The position numbers and the translations under genes were made by a program. 64,000 nucleotides of DNA from Pseudomonas parafulva. GTDB taxonomy: Bacteria > Pseudomonadota > Gammaproteobacteria > Pseudomonadales > Pseudomonadaceae. This document shows, piece after piece, positions 55,353 to 64,000 of the stretch; the stretch's first letter is position 1, and each line of letters starts with the position of its first letter. Below the pieces are notes generated by a model. The model had not been told where the DNA came from and did no database searches. It saw only the letters and a list, made by a program, of their open reading frames with translations. The stretch lies in the NCBI RefSeq assembly GCF_002021815.1, contig NZ_CP019952.1, forward strand, positions 2,883,001 through 2,947,000. Direction: 5' to 3'.

Positions 55353-57257
55353 TCAAGCAGACAACTCGACCAACAGCTTGTTCAGGCGCCGGACGTAGGC
55401 TGCGGGATCTTTCAGACTGTCACCGGCTGCCAGCGCGGCCTGGTCGAACAGAATGTGCGACAGCTCGGCGAAGCGGTCCTCGCTCTGTTCGTGATCGAGC
55501 TTCTCGATCAGCGGGTGGGTCGGGTTGAACTCGAAGATGGGCTTGGAATCGGGCACTTTCTGGCCGCTGGCTTCCAGAATCTGGCGCATCTGCAGCCCCA
55601 GGTCCTGTTCGCCGATGGCCAGAATGGCTGGCGAATCCGTCAGGCGATGGGAGACGCGGACCTCGGCGACGTTTTCGCCCAATGCGCTTTTCAGGCGCTC
55701 TACCAGGCCTTCCTTATCCTTGGCGACTTCTTCCTGGGCCTTTTTGTCTTCTTCGGTATCCAGTTTGCCTAGGTCCAGATCGCCACGGGCCACATCCACG
55801 AACGCCTTGCCGTCGAATTCGTTCAGGTAGCTCATCAGCCACTCGTCGATGCGGTCGGTCAGCAGCAACACTTCGATGCCTTTCTTGCGGAAGACTTCGA
55901 GGTGCGGGCTGTTCTTGACCTGCGCGTAGGACTCGCCGGTGAGGTAGTAGATCTTGTCCTGCCCTTCCTTGGCGCGGGCCAGGTAGTCGGCCAGCGACAC
56001 GCTCTGCTCGCCGCTTTCGTCGTGGGTAGACGCGAAGCGCAACAGGCCAGCGATCTTTTCCTTGTTGGCAAAGTCTTCGGCCGGGCCCTCTTTCAACACC
56101 TGACCGAAGTTCTTCCAGAAGCTCTTGTACTGCTCTGGCTCGTTCTTGGACAGTTTTTCGAGCATGTCCAGCACGCGCTTGGTCAACGCGGTCTTCATCG
56201 AATCAATGATCGGGTCTTTCTGCAGGATTTCCCGCGACACGTTCAGCGACAAGTCGTTGGAATCCACCACACCCTTGATGAAGCGCAGGTAAAGCGGCAG
56301 GAACGACTCGGCCTGATCCATGATGAACACGCGCTGAACGTACAGCTTCAAGCCACGCGGCGCTTCACGCTGGTACAGGTCGAACGGGGCGCGGGCAGGC
56401 ACGTACAGCAGCGAGTTGTATTCAAGCTTGCCTTCGACCTTGTTATGGCTCCAGGCCAACGGGTTTTCGAAGTCATGGCCGATGTGCTTGTAGAACTCCT
56501 GATATTCCTCGTCCTTGATCTCGGTACGCGGACGGGTCCACAGGGCGCTTGCACGGTTGACGGTTTCCCACTCTTGGGCTGGCTGCTCTTCGCCTTCGGC
56601 TGCTGTCTGTTCCTTGGGCAACTGAATTGGCAGGGCAATGTGATCGGAGTACTTCTTGACCACGTTGCGCAGGCGCCAGCCATCGGCGAATTCCAGCTCG
56701 TCCTTTTTCAGGTGCAGAACAATGCGGGTACCGCGCTCAGGCTTGTCGATGGTCGCGACTTCAAACTCGCCCTCGCCCTTGGACGACCAGTGCACGCCTT
56801 CGCTGGCGGGCTGGCCCGCGCGACGGCTGTAGACATCGACCTGATCAGCCACGATGAATGCCGAGTAGAAGCCCACGCCAAACTGACCGATCAGGTGCGA
56901 GTCTTTCTTCTGATCGCCGGTGAGGTTCTTCATGAAGTCGGCAGTGCCGGATTTGGCAATGGTACCCAGGTGAGCGATGACGTCGTCGCGGCTCATGCCG
57001 ATGCCGTTGTCCTCGAGGGTGACCGTACCGGCCTCCTTGTCGAAGCTCAGTCGAATCTTCAGGTCCGCATCGCCTTCGAGCAGTTCGGGCTTTGCCAGCG
57101 CCTCGAAACGCAGCTTATCGGAGGCGTCGGAGGCGTTGGAGATCAGTTCGCGCAGGAAGATCTCCTTGTTCGAGTACAAGGAATGGATCATGAGGTGCAG
57201 CAGTTGCTTCACCTCGGTCTGGAAGCCCAGCGTTTCTTTTTGAGTCTCCACGCTCAT
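55353..57257 (-). CDS. htpG: Molecular chaperone HtpG (Hsp90)
   Basis: A 634-residue Hsp90. The N-terminal GHKL ATPase motifs are clear: [33 protein letters not shown]. Middle and C-terminal dimerisation domains follow. The start is the ATG at 57257 ([16 protein letters not shown]) with GGAG upstream; the frame to 57329 is not used. A sigma-32 type promoter lies about 75 bp upstream, so heat-shock control is expected. The many hydrophobic frames on the opposite strand are shadows. Confidence 0.97.
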   Translation of the reverse strand: MSVETQKETLGFQTEVKQLLHLMIHSLYSNKEIFLRELISNASDASDKLRFEALAKPELLEGDADLKIRLSFDKEAGTVTLEDNGIGMSRDDVIAHLGTIAKSGTADFMKNLTGDQKKDSHLIGQFGVGFYSAFIVADQVDVYSRRAGQPASEGVHWSSKGEGEFEVATIDKPERGTRIVLHLKKDELEFADGWRLRNVVKKYSDHIALPIQLPKEQTAAEGEEQPAQEWETVNRASALWTRPRTEIKDEEYQEFYKHIGHDFENPLAWSHNKVEGKLEYNSLLYVPARAPFDLYQREAPRGLKLYVQRVFIMDQAESFLPLYLRFIKGVVDSNDLSLNVSREILQKDPIIDSMKTALTKRVLDMLEKLSKNEPEQYKSFWKNFGQVLKEGPAEDFANKEKIAGLLRFASTHDESGEQSVSLADYLARAKEGQDKIYYLTGESYAQVKNSPHLEVFRKKGIEVLLLTDRIDEWLMSYLNEFDGKAFVDVARGDLDLGKLDTEEDKKAQEEVAKDKEGLVERLKSALGENVAEVRVSHRLTDSPAILAIGEQDLGLQMRQILEASGQKVPDSKPIFEFNPTHPLIEKLDHEQSEDRFAELSHILFDQAALAAGDSLKDPAAYVRRLNKLLVELSA

Positions 57258-57690
57258 GTTCTTCAAACTCCGATCAGATGACAGTGGTCGCCAAGCGGCA
57301 TGGATGGCTGCGTTGGCGGCGGATGTCATGCAGATGGGGGCTGCCGAATTGATTTCAAGGGCTTGCCCGATTCGATCTTCAAATCCGAGCAGGTCGTGGC
57401 AAGCTGCTTGGCCGCCCTGCTTGCCGCAGGCGGTGTATCGTTTCCAGGTTCAGACGGGTGCGGATACTGACGCAACGAAAAGACGTGCATGTGCGTACCT
57501 GCCGTGCACTGCCATACTGGCGGAGTTGCAGTTGCCCGCGGCCGTTAACCCGCCTTAGTGCGAAACAATCGCCATGGCCGGAAGTTCAGTTTCAAGATAT
57601 TTAATATCTGCGTAATGACGGTGGAACTAATCCAGCAGGGCCCGACTCGAAGCATCAAGTCAACTTATTCCACCAAGGAGAGACACCCTC
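57258..57690. other. Intergenic region between htpG and a divergent lipoprotein gene
   Basis: About 430 bp with no supported gene. It holds the htpG heat-shock promoter (57332-57359), and on the plus strand the leader of the small lipoprotein gene with AAGGAGAG at 57675-57682. The rest shows no recognisable structure. Confidence 0.6.
57332..57359 (-). promoter_or_regulatory. Heat-shock (sigma-32) promoter of htpG
   Basis: On the minus strand, CTTGAAA (57353-57359) and CCCCATCT (57332-57339) are separated by 13 bp, matching the sigma-32 consensus CTTGAAA-N13-14-CCCCATNT exactly in both boxes. Confidence 0.88.
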
Positions 57691-57966
57691 ATGCGTAAAC
57701 CATTTGCTTTTGCTCTGATGCTGGCTGCTGCCATGGGCCTGGCTGCTTGCGATAAAGCGAGCGAAGACAAAGCCCAGGACGCACAAGAACACCGTGAAGA
57801 AGCCCAGGAGAAGATGGGTGACGCACAGGACAAGATGAACGAAGCCGCCAAGGAAAACGCCGAAGCTGCCCAAGACCAGGCCGAAGCCAATCGCAAGGCT
57901 GCCGAAGAGGCTGCCCCAGCCACGCCAGCGACCACCACTACGCCGGCCGATCCTGCCAAGCAGTAA
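57691..57966 (+). CDS. Small Ala/Glu-rich lipoprotein
   Basis: A 91-residue lipoprotein. The signal peptide is MRKPFAFALMLAAAMGLAAC, with the acylated Cys20 in lipobox LAAC. The mature part is a charged amphipathic helix with Ala at regular spacing (about 25-72), then a Pro/Thr-rich end. Alanine zippers of this kind occur in Lpp/OprI-like envelope proteins, but the sequence is not OprI itself. AAGGAGAG precedes the ATG. A strong terminator follows, so it is monocistronic and probably well expressed. Confidence 0.75.
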   Translation: MRKPFAFALMLAAAMGLAACDKASEDKAQDAQEHREEAQEKMGDAQDKMNEAAKENAEAAQDQAEANRKAAEEAAPATPATTTTPADPAKQ

Positions 57967-57977
57967 TCGAACCGAAC

Positions 57978-58005
57978 AAAAAACCCGACATTGTCGGGTT
58001 TTTTT
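57978..58005 (+). terminator. Terminator of the small lipoprotein gene
   Basis: AAAAAACCCGAC-ATTG-TCGGGTTTTTTT region, a perfect stem with T-run on either strand. It can also end the convergent DUF599 transcript. Confidence 0.88.
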
Positions 58006-58032
58006 ATGCCTGTCATTCGTGGACTAATCGTT

Positions 58033-58782
58033 TCAGTTAGGCAACGTGGACTGTGGGGCGTGCAACTCGCCTGTCGAACTTTCGGTGGGGGTGAACACCA
58101 TGACGTCAAGCACGTCTGAATGGAACTCGCGGCGATAAAGGATCAGCACAACCCCTACACTTACCGCCATGAACAACCAGGGGTTGATAAACCAGCTCAA
58201 CATGGCCATGCCGAAGTAATAAGCGCGCAGCCCGAAGTTGAATTGGTTGGCCGCCAATGACAGCACCCTGGCCGCCCTCAAGGCAAAGGCCTTGCGCTCT
58301 AGTTCGCTTACCTGACGCTCGCCGATCATGGGCGCCGAGCCCACCAGTACGGCAGCGAAGTTGTATTGACGCATGCACCAGCTGAACGTGAAGAAGGCAT
58401 ACACGAACACCGTGGCCAGGCACAGCAACTTGATCTCCGACATGCCCTGGGATGCCTGCTGCACCAGCGGTAAATCCGCCAGCAACGACAGCGCGCGGTC
58501 GGAAGCCCCCAGCACAGTCAAGATACCCGCCAGGATGATCAGGGTGCTGGAGGCGAAAAAGGAGGCGTTGCGTTCCAGGTTGCCGATGACGCTGGCATCG
58601 GCAATGCGGTTGTCACGCAGCAGCATCCTGCGCATCCAGTCTTCACGGTATAAATGCAACACGCTGGCCAAGCATGCGGTGTCCCGCCCCTTCCAGATGG
58701 CATAGCGCGTATAGCCGCCCCAGCACAGCACGAACCAGCATGCCGCTATGAGGTTATTGAGGTTGCTCAGGATGAAGTTCAT
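58033..58782 (-). CDS. DUF599 family membrane protein
   Basis: A 249-residue protein with four to five hydrophobic helices (about 8-25, 85-105, 125-145, 200-235) and the DUF599 hallmark pattern: early WGGYTRYAIWKGR, RNASFFASSTLIILAG and NFGLRAYYFGMA. Function unknown. The ATG at 58782 is chosen because the 65 residues upstream do not resemble the family. It is convergent with a small lipoprotein gene. Confidence 0.8.
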   Translation of the reverse strand: MNFILSNLNNLIAACWFVLCWGGYTRYAIWKGRDTACLASVLHLYREDWMRRMLLRDNRIADASVIGNLERNASFFASSTLIILAGILTVLGASDRALSLLADLPLVQQASQGMSEIKLLCLATVFVYAFFTFSWCMRQYNFAAVLVGSAPMIGERQVSELERKAFALRAARVLSLAANQFNFGLRAYYFGMAMLSWFINPWLFMAVSVGVVLILYRREFHSDVLDVMVFTPTESSTGELHAPQSTLPN

Positions 58783-58921
58783 GCAGAGATCCGTAGGTGC
58801 CATGTGCCGAAAGCATAAAGACCGTCTTTCGACGCTGGCAAGCCGCAAAAGGCACGCGAACTCCGGCGAATAATTTCCAAGGCGGCTCGCTTGCGACGTT
58901 TGCCAAGGTGCATATGAACAA

Positions 58922-58951
58922 AAGCCCCGCATCCTTGCGAATGCGGGGCTT
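58922..58951 (-). terminator. brnQ terminator
   Basis: AAGCCCCGCAT and ATGCGGGGCTT pair around an eight-base loop, with a T-run on the minus strand side (GGGGCTTTTG). Confidence 0.8.
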
Positions 58952-59018
58952 GCAGTGCCAAGCAGTGGGTCCAGCATCTCGTGGCTTGTGGCCGATGCCG
59001 CACCCTGGGCTTAGCAAC

Positions 59019-60332
59019 TCATGCCATGGCCTGGCGGGGCTTGCCGAGCATGCGATCGCATACCACTGCACCCGCCAAGGTCACCACCGACGGCACCAGC
59101 CAAGCCAGGCCCTGATCGCTCAAGGGCAAGTGAGCCATGAAGTCCGGGAGCACGTGGGCAATATCGCTACCTTTGACGGCATCTACCATGCCGAACAGCA
59201 ACGAGACCAGCATCACCGGGCCGAGGATGCGCGTTGGCGAGTTCCACAGCTCGTTCACGAAGCTCAGCCCCACCACGACGATGCACGGCGGGTAGATGGC
59301 GGTGAGCACAGGGATCGAGAACATGATCAGCTTGGTCAGCCCGAGGTTGGACACCAGCAGCGAGAAGCCTGCCAGGATCACGACCAGCGCGCGGTAGGAC
59401 AACGGCAGGATCTGGCTGAAGTACTCGGCACAGGCGCAGGTCAAGCCCACGGCAGTCACCAGGCACGCCAGTGCGATCAACACGGCCAGGAAGCCGCTGC
59501 CCAACGAGCCGAAGGTATGTTGCACATAGGCGTGCAGCACAGCCGCCCCGTTGCTGGCCCCTGCCGCGATTTCGTGGCTACCGGCGCCCAGGCGGAACAG
59601 GCTGATATACACCAGCGCCAGGCCAACACCGGCAATCAGCCCGGCAATGATGGCATAGCGAGTGATCAACTTGGGCGACTCCACGCCGCGCGAGCGGATG
59701 GCGTTGACGATGACGATGCCAAATACCAGCGCCCCGAGCGTATCCATGGTCAGGTAGCCATCGGAGAAGCCCTTGGAGAACGCGGCAGCAGCATAGGCAG
59801 GCTGCGCCTCGCCAATGGTGCCCGCTGGCAAGGCGAAGGCCGCGATGCCAAGCACGGCCAGCGCGATGATCTTGAGCGGTGCCAGGAACCGACCCACGGT
59901 GTCCAGCAGTTTGCCAGGGTACATCGACACCGCCAACACCACGATGAAGTAGACCAGGCTGTAGATGAACAGCGCCAGCGGGCTTTCACCCGTCAACGGC
60001 GCTACACCCACCTCGAACGATACCGTCGCGGTACGCGGTGTTGCGAACAAGGGGCCAACCGACAGGTAGCAAACGGCGGCCAGCAGGCCACCAAAGAACT
60101 TGCCGATCGGGCTGCTCAGCGCATCCATGCCACCGCCGACCTTGGCCAGGGCGACCACGGTGATCACAGGCAGCCCCACCGCCGTGACCAAAAAGCCCAG
60201 CGCAGCCATCCACACGTGCGGGCCGGATTGCAGGCCGACGATGGGCGGAAAGATGATATTGCCAGCGCCTACGAAAAGCGCGAACGTCATAAAGCCAAGC
60301 GCCAGGATATCCTGGCCTTTGAGAACTTTCAT
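59019..60332 (-). CDS. brnQ: Branched-chain amino acid transport system II carrier protein
   Basis: A 437-residue membrane protein with 12 predicted helices, a Na+-coupled (LIVCS family) carrier for Leu, Ile and Val. It starts [20 protein letters not shown] and carries the family signature [11 protein letters not shown] in helix 1. The frame begins at 60347, but the ATG at 60332 matches homologues. No regulator is adjacent. Confidence 0.93.
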   Translation of the reverse strand: MKVLKGQDILALGFMTFALFVGAGNIIFPPIVGLQSGPHVWMAALGFLVTAVGLPVITVVALAKVGGGMDALSSPIGKFFGGLLAAVCYLSVGPLFATPRTATVSFEVGVAPLTGESPLALFIYSLVYFIVVLAVSMYPGKLLDTVGRFLAPLKIIALAVLGIAAFALPAGTIGEAQPAYAAAAFSKGFSDGYLTMDTLGALVFGIVIVNAIRSRGVESPKLITRYAIIAGLIAGVGLALVYISLFRLGAGSHEIAAGASNGAAVLHAYVQHTFGSLGSGFLAVLIALACLVTAVGLTCACAEYFSQILPLSYRALVVILAGFSLLVSNLGLTKLIMFSIPVLTAIYPPCIVVVGLSFVNELWNSPTRILGPVMLVSLLFGMVDAVKGSDIAHVLPDFMAHLPLSDQGLAWLVPSVVTLAGAVVCDRMLGKPRQAMA

Positions 60333-60740
60333 TTGAGGTAGTACCACACTGCTGAAATCGGGATTCGTGAGGGGATTTCCCCATGGGTGAGGGAAATGCT
60401 GCCCGGCTTGGTAGGCCAGACCCGTTTAGCGTGTCGTTCCCTTTTGGGGCACGGGCACAAAATAGTCGCGTAGATTAACCGGTTTACCCTTCAAACGCAC
60501 TGGCACAGTGCGTGTTGTCCGATGTGCGTACGTCATTGTCGTCTGCGTGAACGGAACGATCGGTATTATCCGCTGGTTGAACAGGGTGTATGCACGAAAA
60601 TTCCTATCACAGCTATCGAAAAAACCTAATCCTTTTGGTCCCCTAACCTGACGAGCACATCTTCACGAGATTAATCGGCGTCCCTATACGACAAAGGCCA
60701 CCCGAAGGTGGCCTCTGTGCGCGTGGGGGGTGCAGCAATA
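60333..60740. other. Intergenic region between sucD and brnQ
   Basis: About 400 bp with no supported gene. It contains the brnQ promoter region (not precisely identified), an inverted repeat GCACTGGCACAGTGC near 60498-60512 and, at its end, the sucD terminator. Confidence 0.5.
60692..60719 (-). terminator. sucD terminator
   Basis: AGGCCACC-CGAA-GGTGGCCT, a perfect eight-base stem with a stable CGAA/TTCG tetraloop, 22 bases beyond the sucD stop. Confidence 0.8.
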
Positions 60741-61625
60741 TTACTTCTTCACTTCCCAACCGGTCAGCTCGGCCAAGGCCTTGCCGATGTCAGCCAGCGA
60801 ACGTACGGTTTTGACACCTGCGTCCTGCAGGGCTGCGAACTTCTCGTCTGCAGTGCCCTTGCCGCCCGAAATGATTGCGCCAGCGTGGCCCATGCGCTTG
60901 CCCGCAGGTGCGGTAACACCGGCGATGTAGGAAACGACAGGCTTGGTGACGTTGGCCTTGATGTAGGCTGCGGCTTCTTCTTCAGCCGAACCGCCGATCT
61001 CACCGATCATGACGATCGCTTCGGTCTTCGGGTCTTCCTGGAACAGCTTCAGGATGTCGATGAAGTTGGAGCCCGGGATCGGGTCTCCGCCGATGCCGAC
61101 GCAGGTCGACTGGCCGAAGCCGGCGTCGGTGGTCTGCTTGACAGCTTCGTAGGTCAGGGTGCCGGAACGCGACACGATACCGACCTTGCCTGGCAAGTGA
61201 ATGTGACCCGGCATGATGCCGATCTTGCACTCGCCCGGCGTGATGACGCCTGGGCAGTTAGGGCCGATCAGGGTCACGCCCAGCTCGTCGCACTTGACCT
61301 TGGCGTCCAGCATGTCCAGGGTCGGAATGCCTTCGGTAATGCACACGATCAGCTTGATGCCGCCAAACGCTGCTTCCAGGATCGAGTCCTTGCAGAACGG
61401 CGCTGGTACGTAGATGACCGAAGCATCGGCGCCGGTCGCCTCAACGGCTTCCTTGACGGTGTTGAACACCGGCAGGCCCAGGTGGGTGGTGCCACCCTTG
61501 CCTGGAGTGACGCCGCCGACCATCTTGGTGCCGTAGGCGATGGCTTGTTCGGAGTGGAAAGTACCCTGCGAGCCGGTGAAGCCCTGGCAGATGACTTTGG
61601 TGTCTTTGTTGATCAGGACGCTCAT
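60741..61625 (-). CDS. sucD: Succinyl-CoA synthetase alpha subunit
   Basis: A 294-residue TCA-cycle enzyme subunit that binds CoA and carries the phosphohistidine intermediate (His in [12 protein letters not shown]). The N-terminal CoA-binding motif is [15 protein letters not shown]. Its start overlaps the sucC stop by one base (TAATG), and a terminator follows. Confidence 0.97.
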   Translation of the reverse strand: MSVLINKDTKVICQGFTGSQGTFHSEQAIAYGTKMVGGVTPGKGGTTHLGLPVFNTVKEAVEATGADASVIYVPAPFCKDSILEAAFGGIKLIVCITEGIPTLDMLDAKVKCDELGVTLIGPNCPGVITPGECKIGIMPGHIHLPGKVGIVSRSGTLTYEAVKQTTDAGFGQSTCVGIGGDPIPGSNFIDILKLFQEDPKTEAIVMIGEIGGSAEEEAAAYIKANVTKPVVSYIAGVTAPAGKRMGHAGAIISGGKGTADEKFAALQDAGVKTVRSLADIGKALAELTGWEVKK

Positions 61626-62791
61626 TACTTGCCCTCCGCAGCTTTGACAACTTGTTGAGCAGCGTCGGTCAGGCTGGTTGCAGCAATGATGTTCAAACCG
61701 CTTTCTGCCAGTACTTTAGCGCCCAGTTCGGCGTTGTTGCCTTCAAGGCGAACGACGACCGGCACCTTCACGCCGACTTCCTTCACAGCACCGATGATGC
61801 CTTCGGCAATCATGTCGCAGCGAACGATGCCGCCGAAGATGTTGACCAGAACGGCCGCGACATTGCTGTCGGACAGAATGATCTTGAACGCTTCGGTAAC
61901 GCGTTCCTTGGTAGCACCGCCGCCCACGTCGAGGAAGTTGGCTGGCTTGCCGCCATGCAGGTTGACGATGTCCATGGTACCCATGGCCAGGCCAGCACCG
62001 TTGACCATGCAGCCGATGTTGCCTTCCAGGGCAACGTAGTTCAGTTCGAACTTGGCAGCGTGGGCTTCACGGGCATCGTCCTGGGACGGGTCGTGGAAGG
62101 TTTTCAGCTTGGGCTGACGGTACATGGCGTTGGCATCGATGTTGATCTTGGCATCGAGGCAGTGCAGGTCGCCGTCGGCCTTGATCACCAGCGGGTTCAC
62201 TTCCAGCAGGGCCAGATCGTGATCCTTGAACAGCTTGGCCAGGCCCACGAAGATCTTGGCGAACTGTTGCACTTGCTTGCCTTCCAGACCCAGCTGGAAC
62301 GCCAGCTCGCGACCTTGGAACGGCTGAGCGCCGACCAGTGGATCGATAGTGGCCTTGAGGATTTTTTCAGGTGTGTCGTGAGCGACTTTCTCGATGTCCA
62401 CGCCACCTTCGGTGGAGGCCATGAACACGATGCGGCGGCTCGAGCGATCGACCACAGCGCCCAGGTACAGCTCTTTGGCGATGTCGGTGCAGGATTCGAC
62501 CAGAATCTTGGAGACGGGTTGACCGTTGGCATCGGTCTGGTAGGTGACCAGATTCTTGCCCAACCACTGTGCAGCGAACGCCTTGGCGTCTTCCTTGCTG
62601 CGAACCAGCTTGACGCCGCCCGCTTTGCCGCGACCACCAGCGTGAACCTGGGCTTTGACGACCCACTCGTTCCCGCCGATCTTGTCGCAGGCTTCTGCCG
62701 CTTCTTCAGGGGTGTCGACCGCGAAACCCTTGGAAACTGGCAGGCCGTACTCAGCGAACAGCTGCTTACCCTGATACTCGTGAAGATTCAT
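61625..62791 (-). CDS. sucC: Succinyl-CoA synthetase beta subunit
   Basis: A 388-residue ATP-grasp subunit that binds the nucleotide and succinate ([18 protein letters not shown] start; [12 protein letters not shown] nucleotide loop; [14 protein letters not shown] near the C-terminus). With SucD it makes succinate and ATP/GTP from succinyl-CoA. It lies downstream of lpdG after a 172-bp spacer containing hairpins. Confidence 0.97.
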   Translation of the reverse strand: MNLHEYQGKQLFAEYGLPVSKGFAVDTPEEAAEACDKIGGNEWVVKAQVHAGGRGKAGGVKLVRSKEDAKAFAAQWLGKNLVTYQTDANGQPVSKILVESCTDIAKELYLGAVVDRSSRRIVFMASTEGGVDIEKVAHDTPEKILKATIDPLVGAQPFQGRELAFQLGLEGKQVQQFAKIFVGLAKLFKDHDLALLEVNPLVIKADGDLHCLDAKINIDANAMYRQPKLKTFHDPSQDDAREAHAAKFELNYVALEGNIGCMVNGAGLAMGTMDIVNLHGGKPANFLDVGGGATKERVTEAFKIILSDSNVAAVLVNIFGGIVRCDMIAEGIIGAVKEVGVKVPVVVRLEGNNAELGAKVLAESGLNIIAATSLTDAAQQVVKAAEGK

Positions 62792-62910
62792 GCTTTTTAC
62801 CGTCTTCGTTAGGTACTGCGCTTCGGCGCTGCGCCATCACTGGCGCCGCACCACCTGTGACCGTTGACCCCGGGTTATCCCATGTGATCCGGTCCGGCGG
62901 ACTTTCCGCG

Positions 62911-62934
62911 GTGAGTCATGCACGCAAGACTCAC
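62911..62934 (-). other. Intercistronic hairpin between lpdG and sucC
   Basis: GTGAGTC and GACTCAC pair across a ten-base loop in the 172-bp spacer. There is no T-run, so it is more likely an RNA-stability or processing element than a terminator. Confidence 0.4.
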
Positions 62935-62963
62935 GACGGGCAGCCCGCCGTGGTTTCTTATGA

Positions 62964-64000
<1,037 letters not shown>

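Noticed and set aside
58797..60341. 514-residue plus-strand frame opposite brnQ
   Set aside because: Its composition (Gln, His, Arg runs) is that of the complement of a membrane-protein gene; brnQ is clearly real.

Overview
The window is chromosomal DNA of a Pseudomonas, most likely of the P. putida group. The evidence is a Pseudomonas-type 16S-23S-5S rRNA operon, a P. putida-style REP sequence, GC-rich codon use, and a run of typical Pseudomonas housekeeping genes (kdpFABCDE, gpsA, fabA-fabB, htpG, brnQ, lpdG-sucC-sucD). No prophage, CRISPR array or tRNA gene was seen. Both ends cut a gene: a GntR/FCD regulator at base 1 and lpdG at base 64000.

Layout. 1-6 kb: two GntR/FCD regulators, a PACE multidrug exporter divergent from a LysR regulator, an amino-acid-type chemoreceptor, a TauE/SafE exporter and a degenerate histidine phosphatase. 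6.1-11.5 kb: a complete rRNA operon on the minus strand with a near-consensus P1 promoter, boxA elements and terminator, but no spacer tRNA genes. 11.6-20.5 kb: the rhtA amino-acid exporter, an aminopeptidase P, a DUF3182 protein overlapping an alpha/beta hydrolase, a GlxA-type regulator divergent from a cysteine hydrolase, and an XRE-cupin regulator divergent from a second DMT exporter. 20.7-26.7 kb: a fully coupled Mrp Na+/H+ antiporter operon (AB fusion, C, D, E, F, G). 26.7-28.3 kb: two small uncharacterised genes and a DksA paralogue with a reduced zinc site.

28.6-31.2 kb is the one clearly mobile or repetitive block. An IS3-family element with a canonical A6G frameshift site sits between two inverted 152-bp repeat arms. 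Each arm is capped by a different hexanucleotide microsatellite, and the left flank also holds a 38-bp inverted repeat around a heptanucleotide microsatellite.

31.3-40.1 kb: a LysR regulator and the complete high-affinity K+ system kdpFABC-kdpDE on the minus strand, including the 29-aa KdpF. 40.2-46.3 kb: minus-strand envelope and hydrolase genes, sixA and gpsA. 46.5-51.4 kb: a tightly coupled three-gene unit of TonB-dependent receptor, solitary periplasmic binding protein and hybrid histidine kinase. This is the best candidate here for a poorly described signalling system. 51.6-64 kb: fabA-fabB, an amidohydrolase, a dienelactone hydrolase, htpG with a sigma-32 promoter, a small lipoprotein, a DUF599 protein, brnQ and the end of the 2-oxoglutarate dehydrogenase/succinyl-CoA synthetase cluster.

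The strongest regulatory observation is a near-identical palindrome, TTGCGCA-N6-TGCGCAA-like, in front of rhtA and in the XRE-cupin/DMT-exporter intergenic region 8 kb away. It suggests one regulator controls two metabolite exporters. All calls come from reading the sequence and knowledge of protein families; no database search was run.
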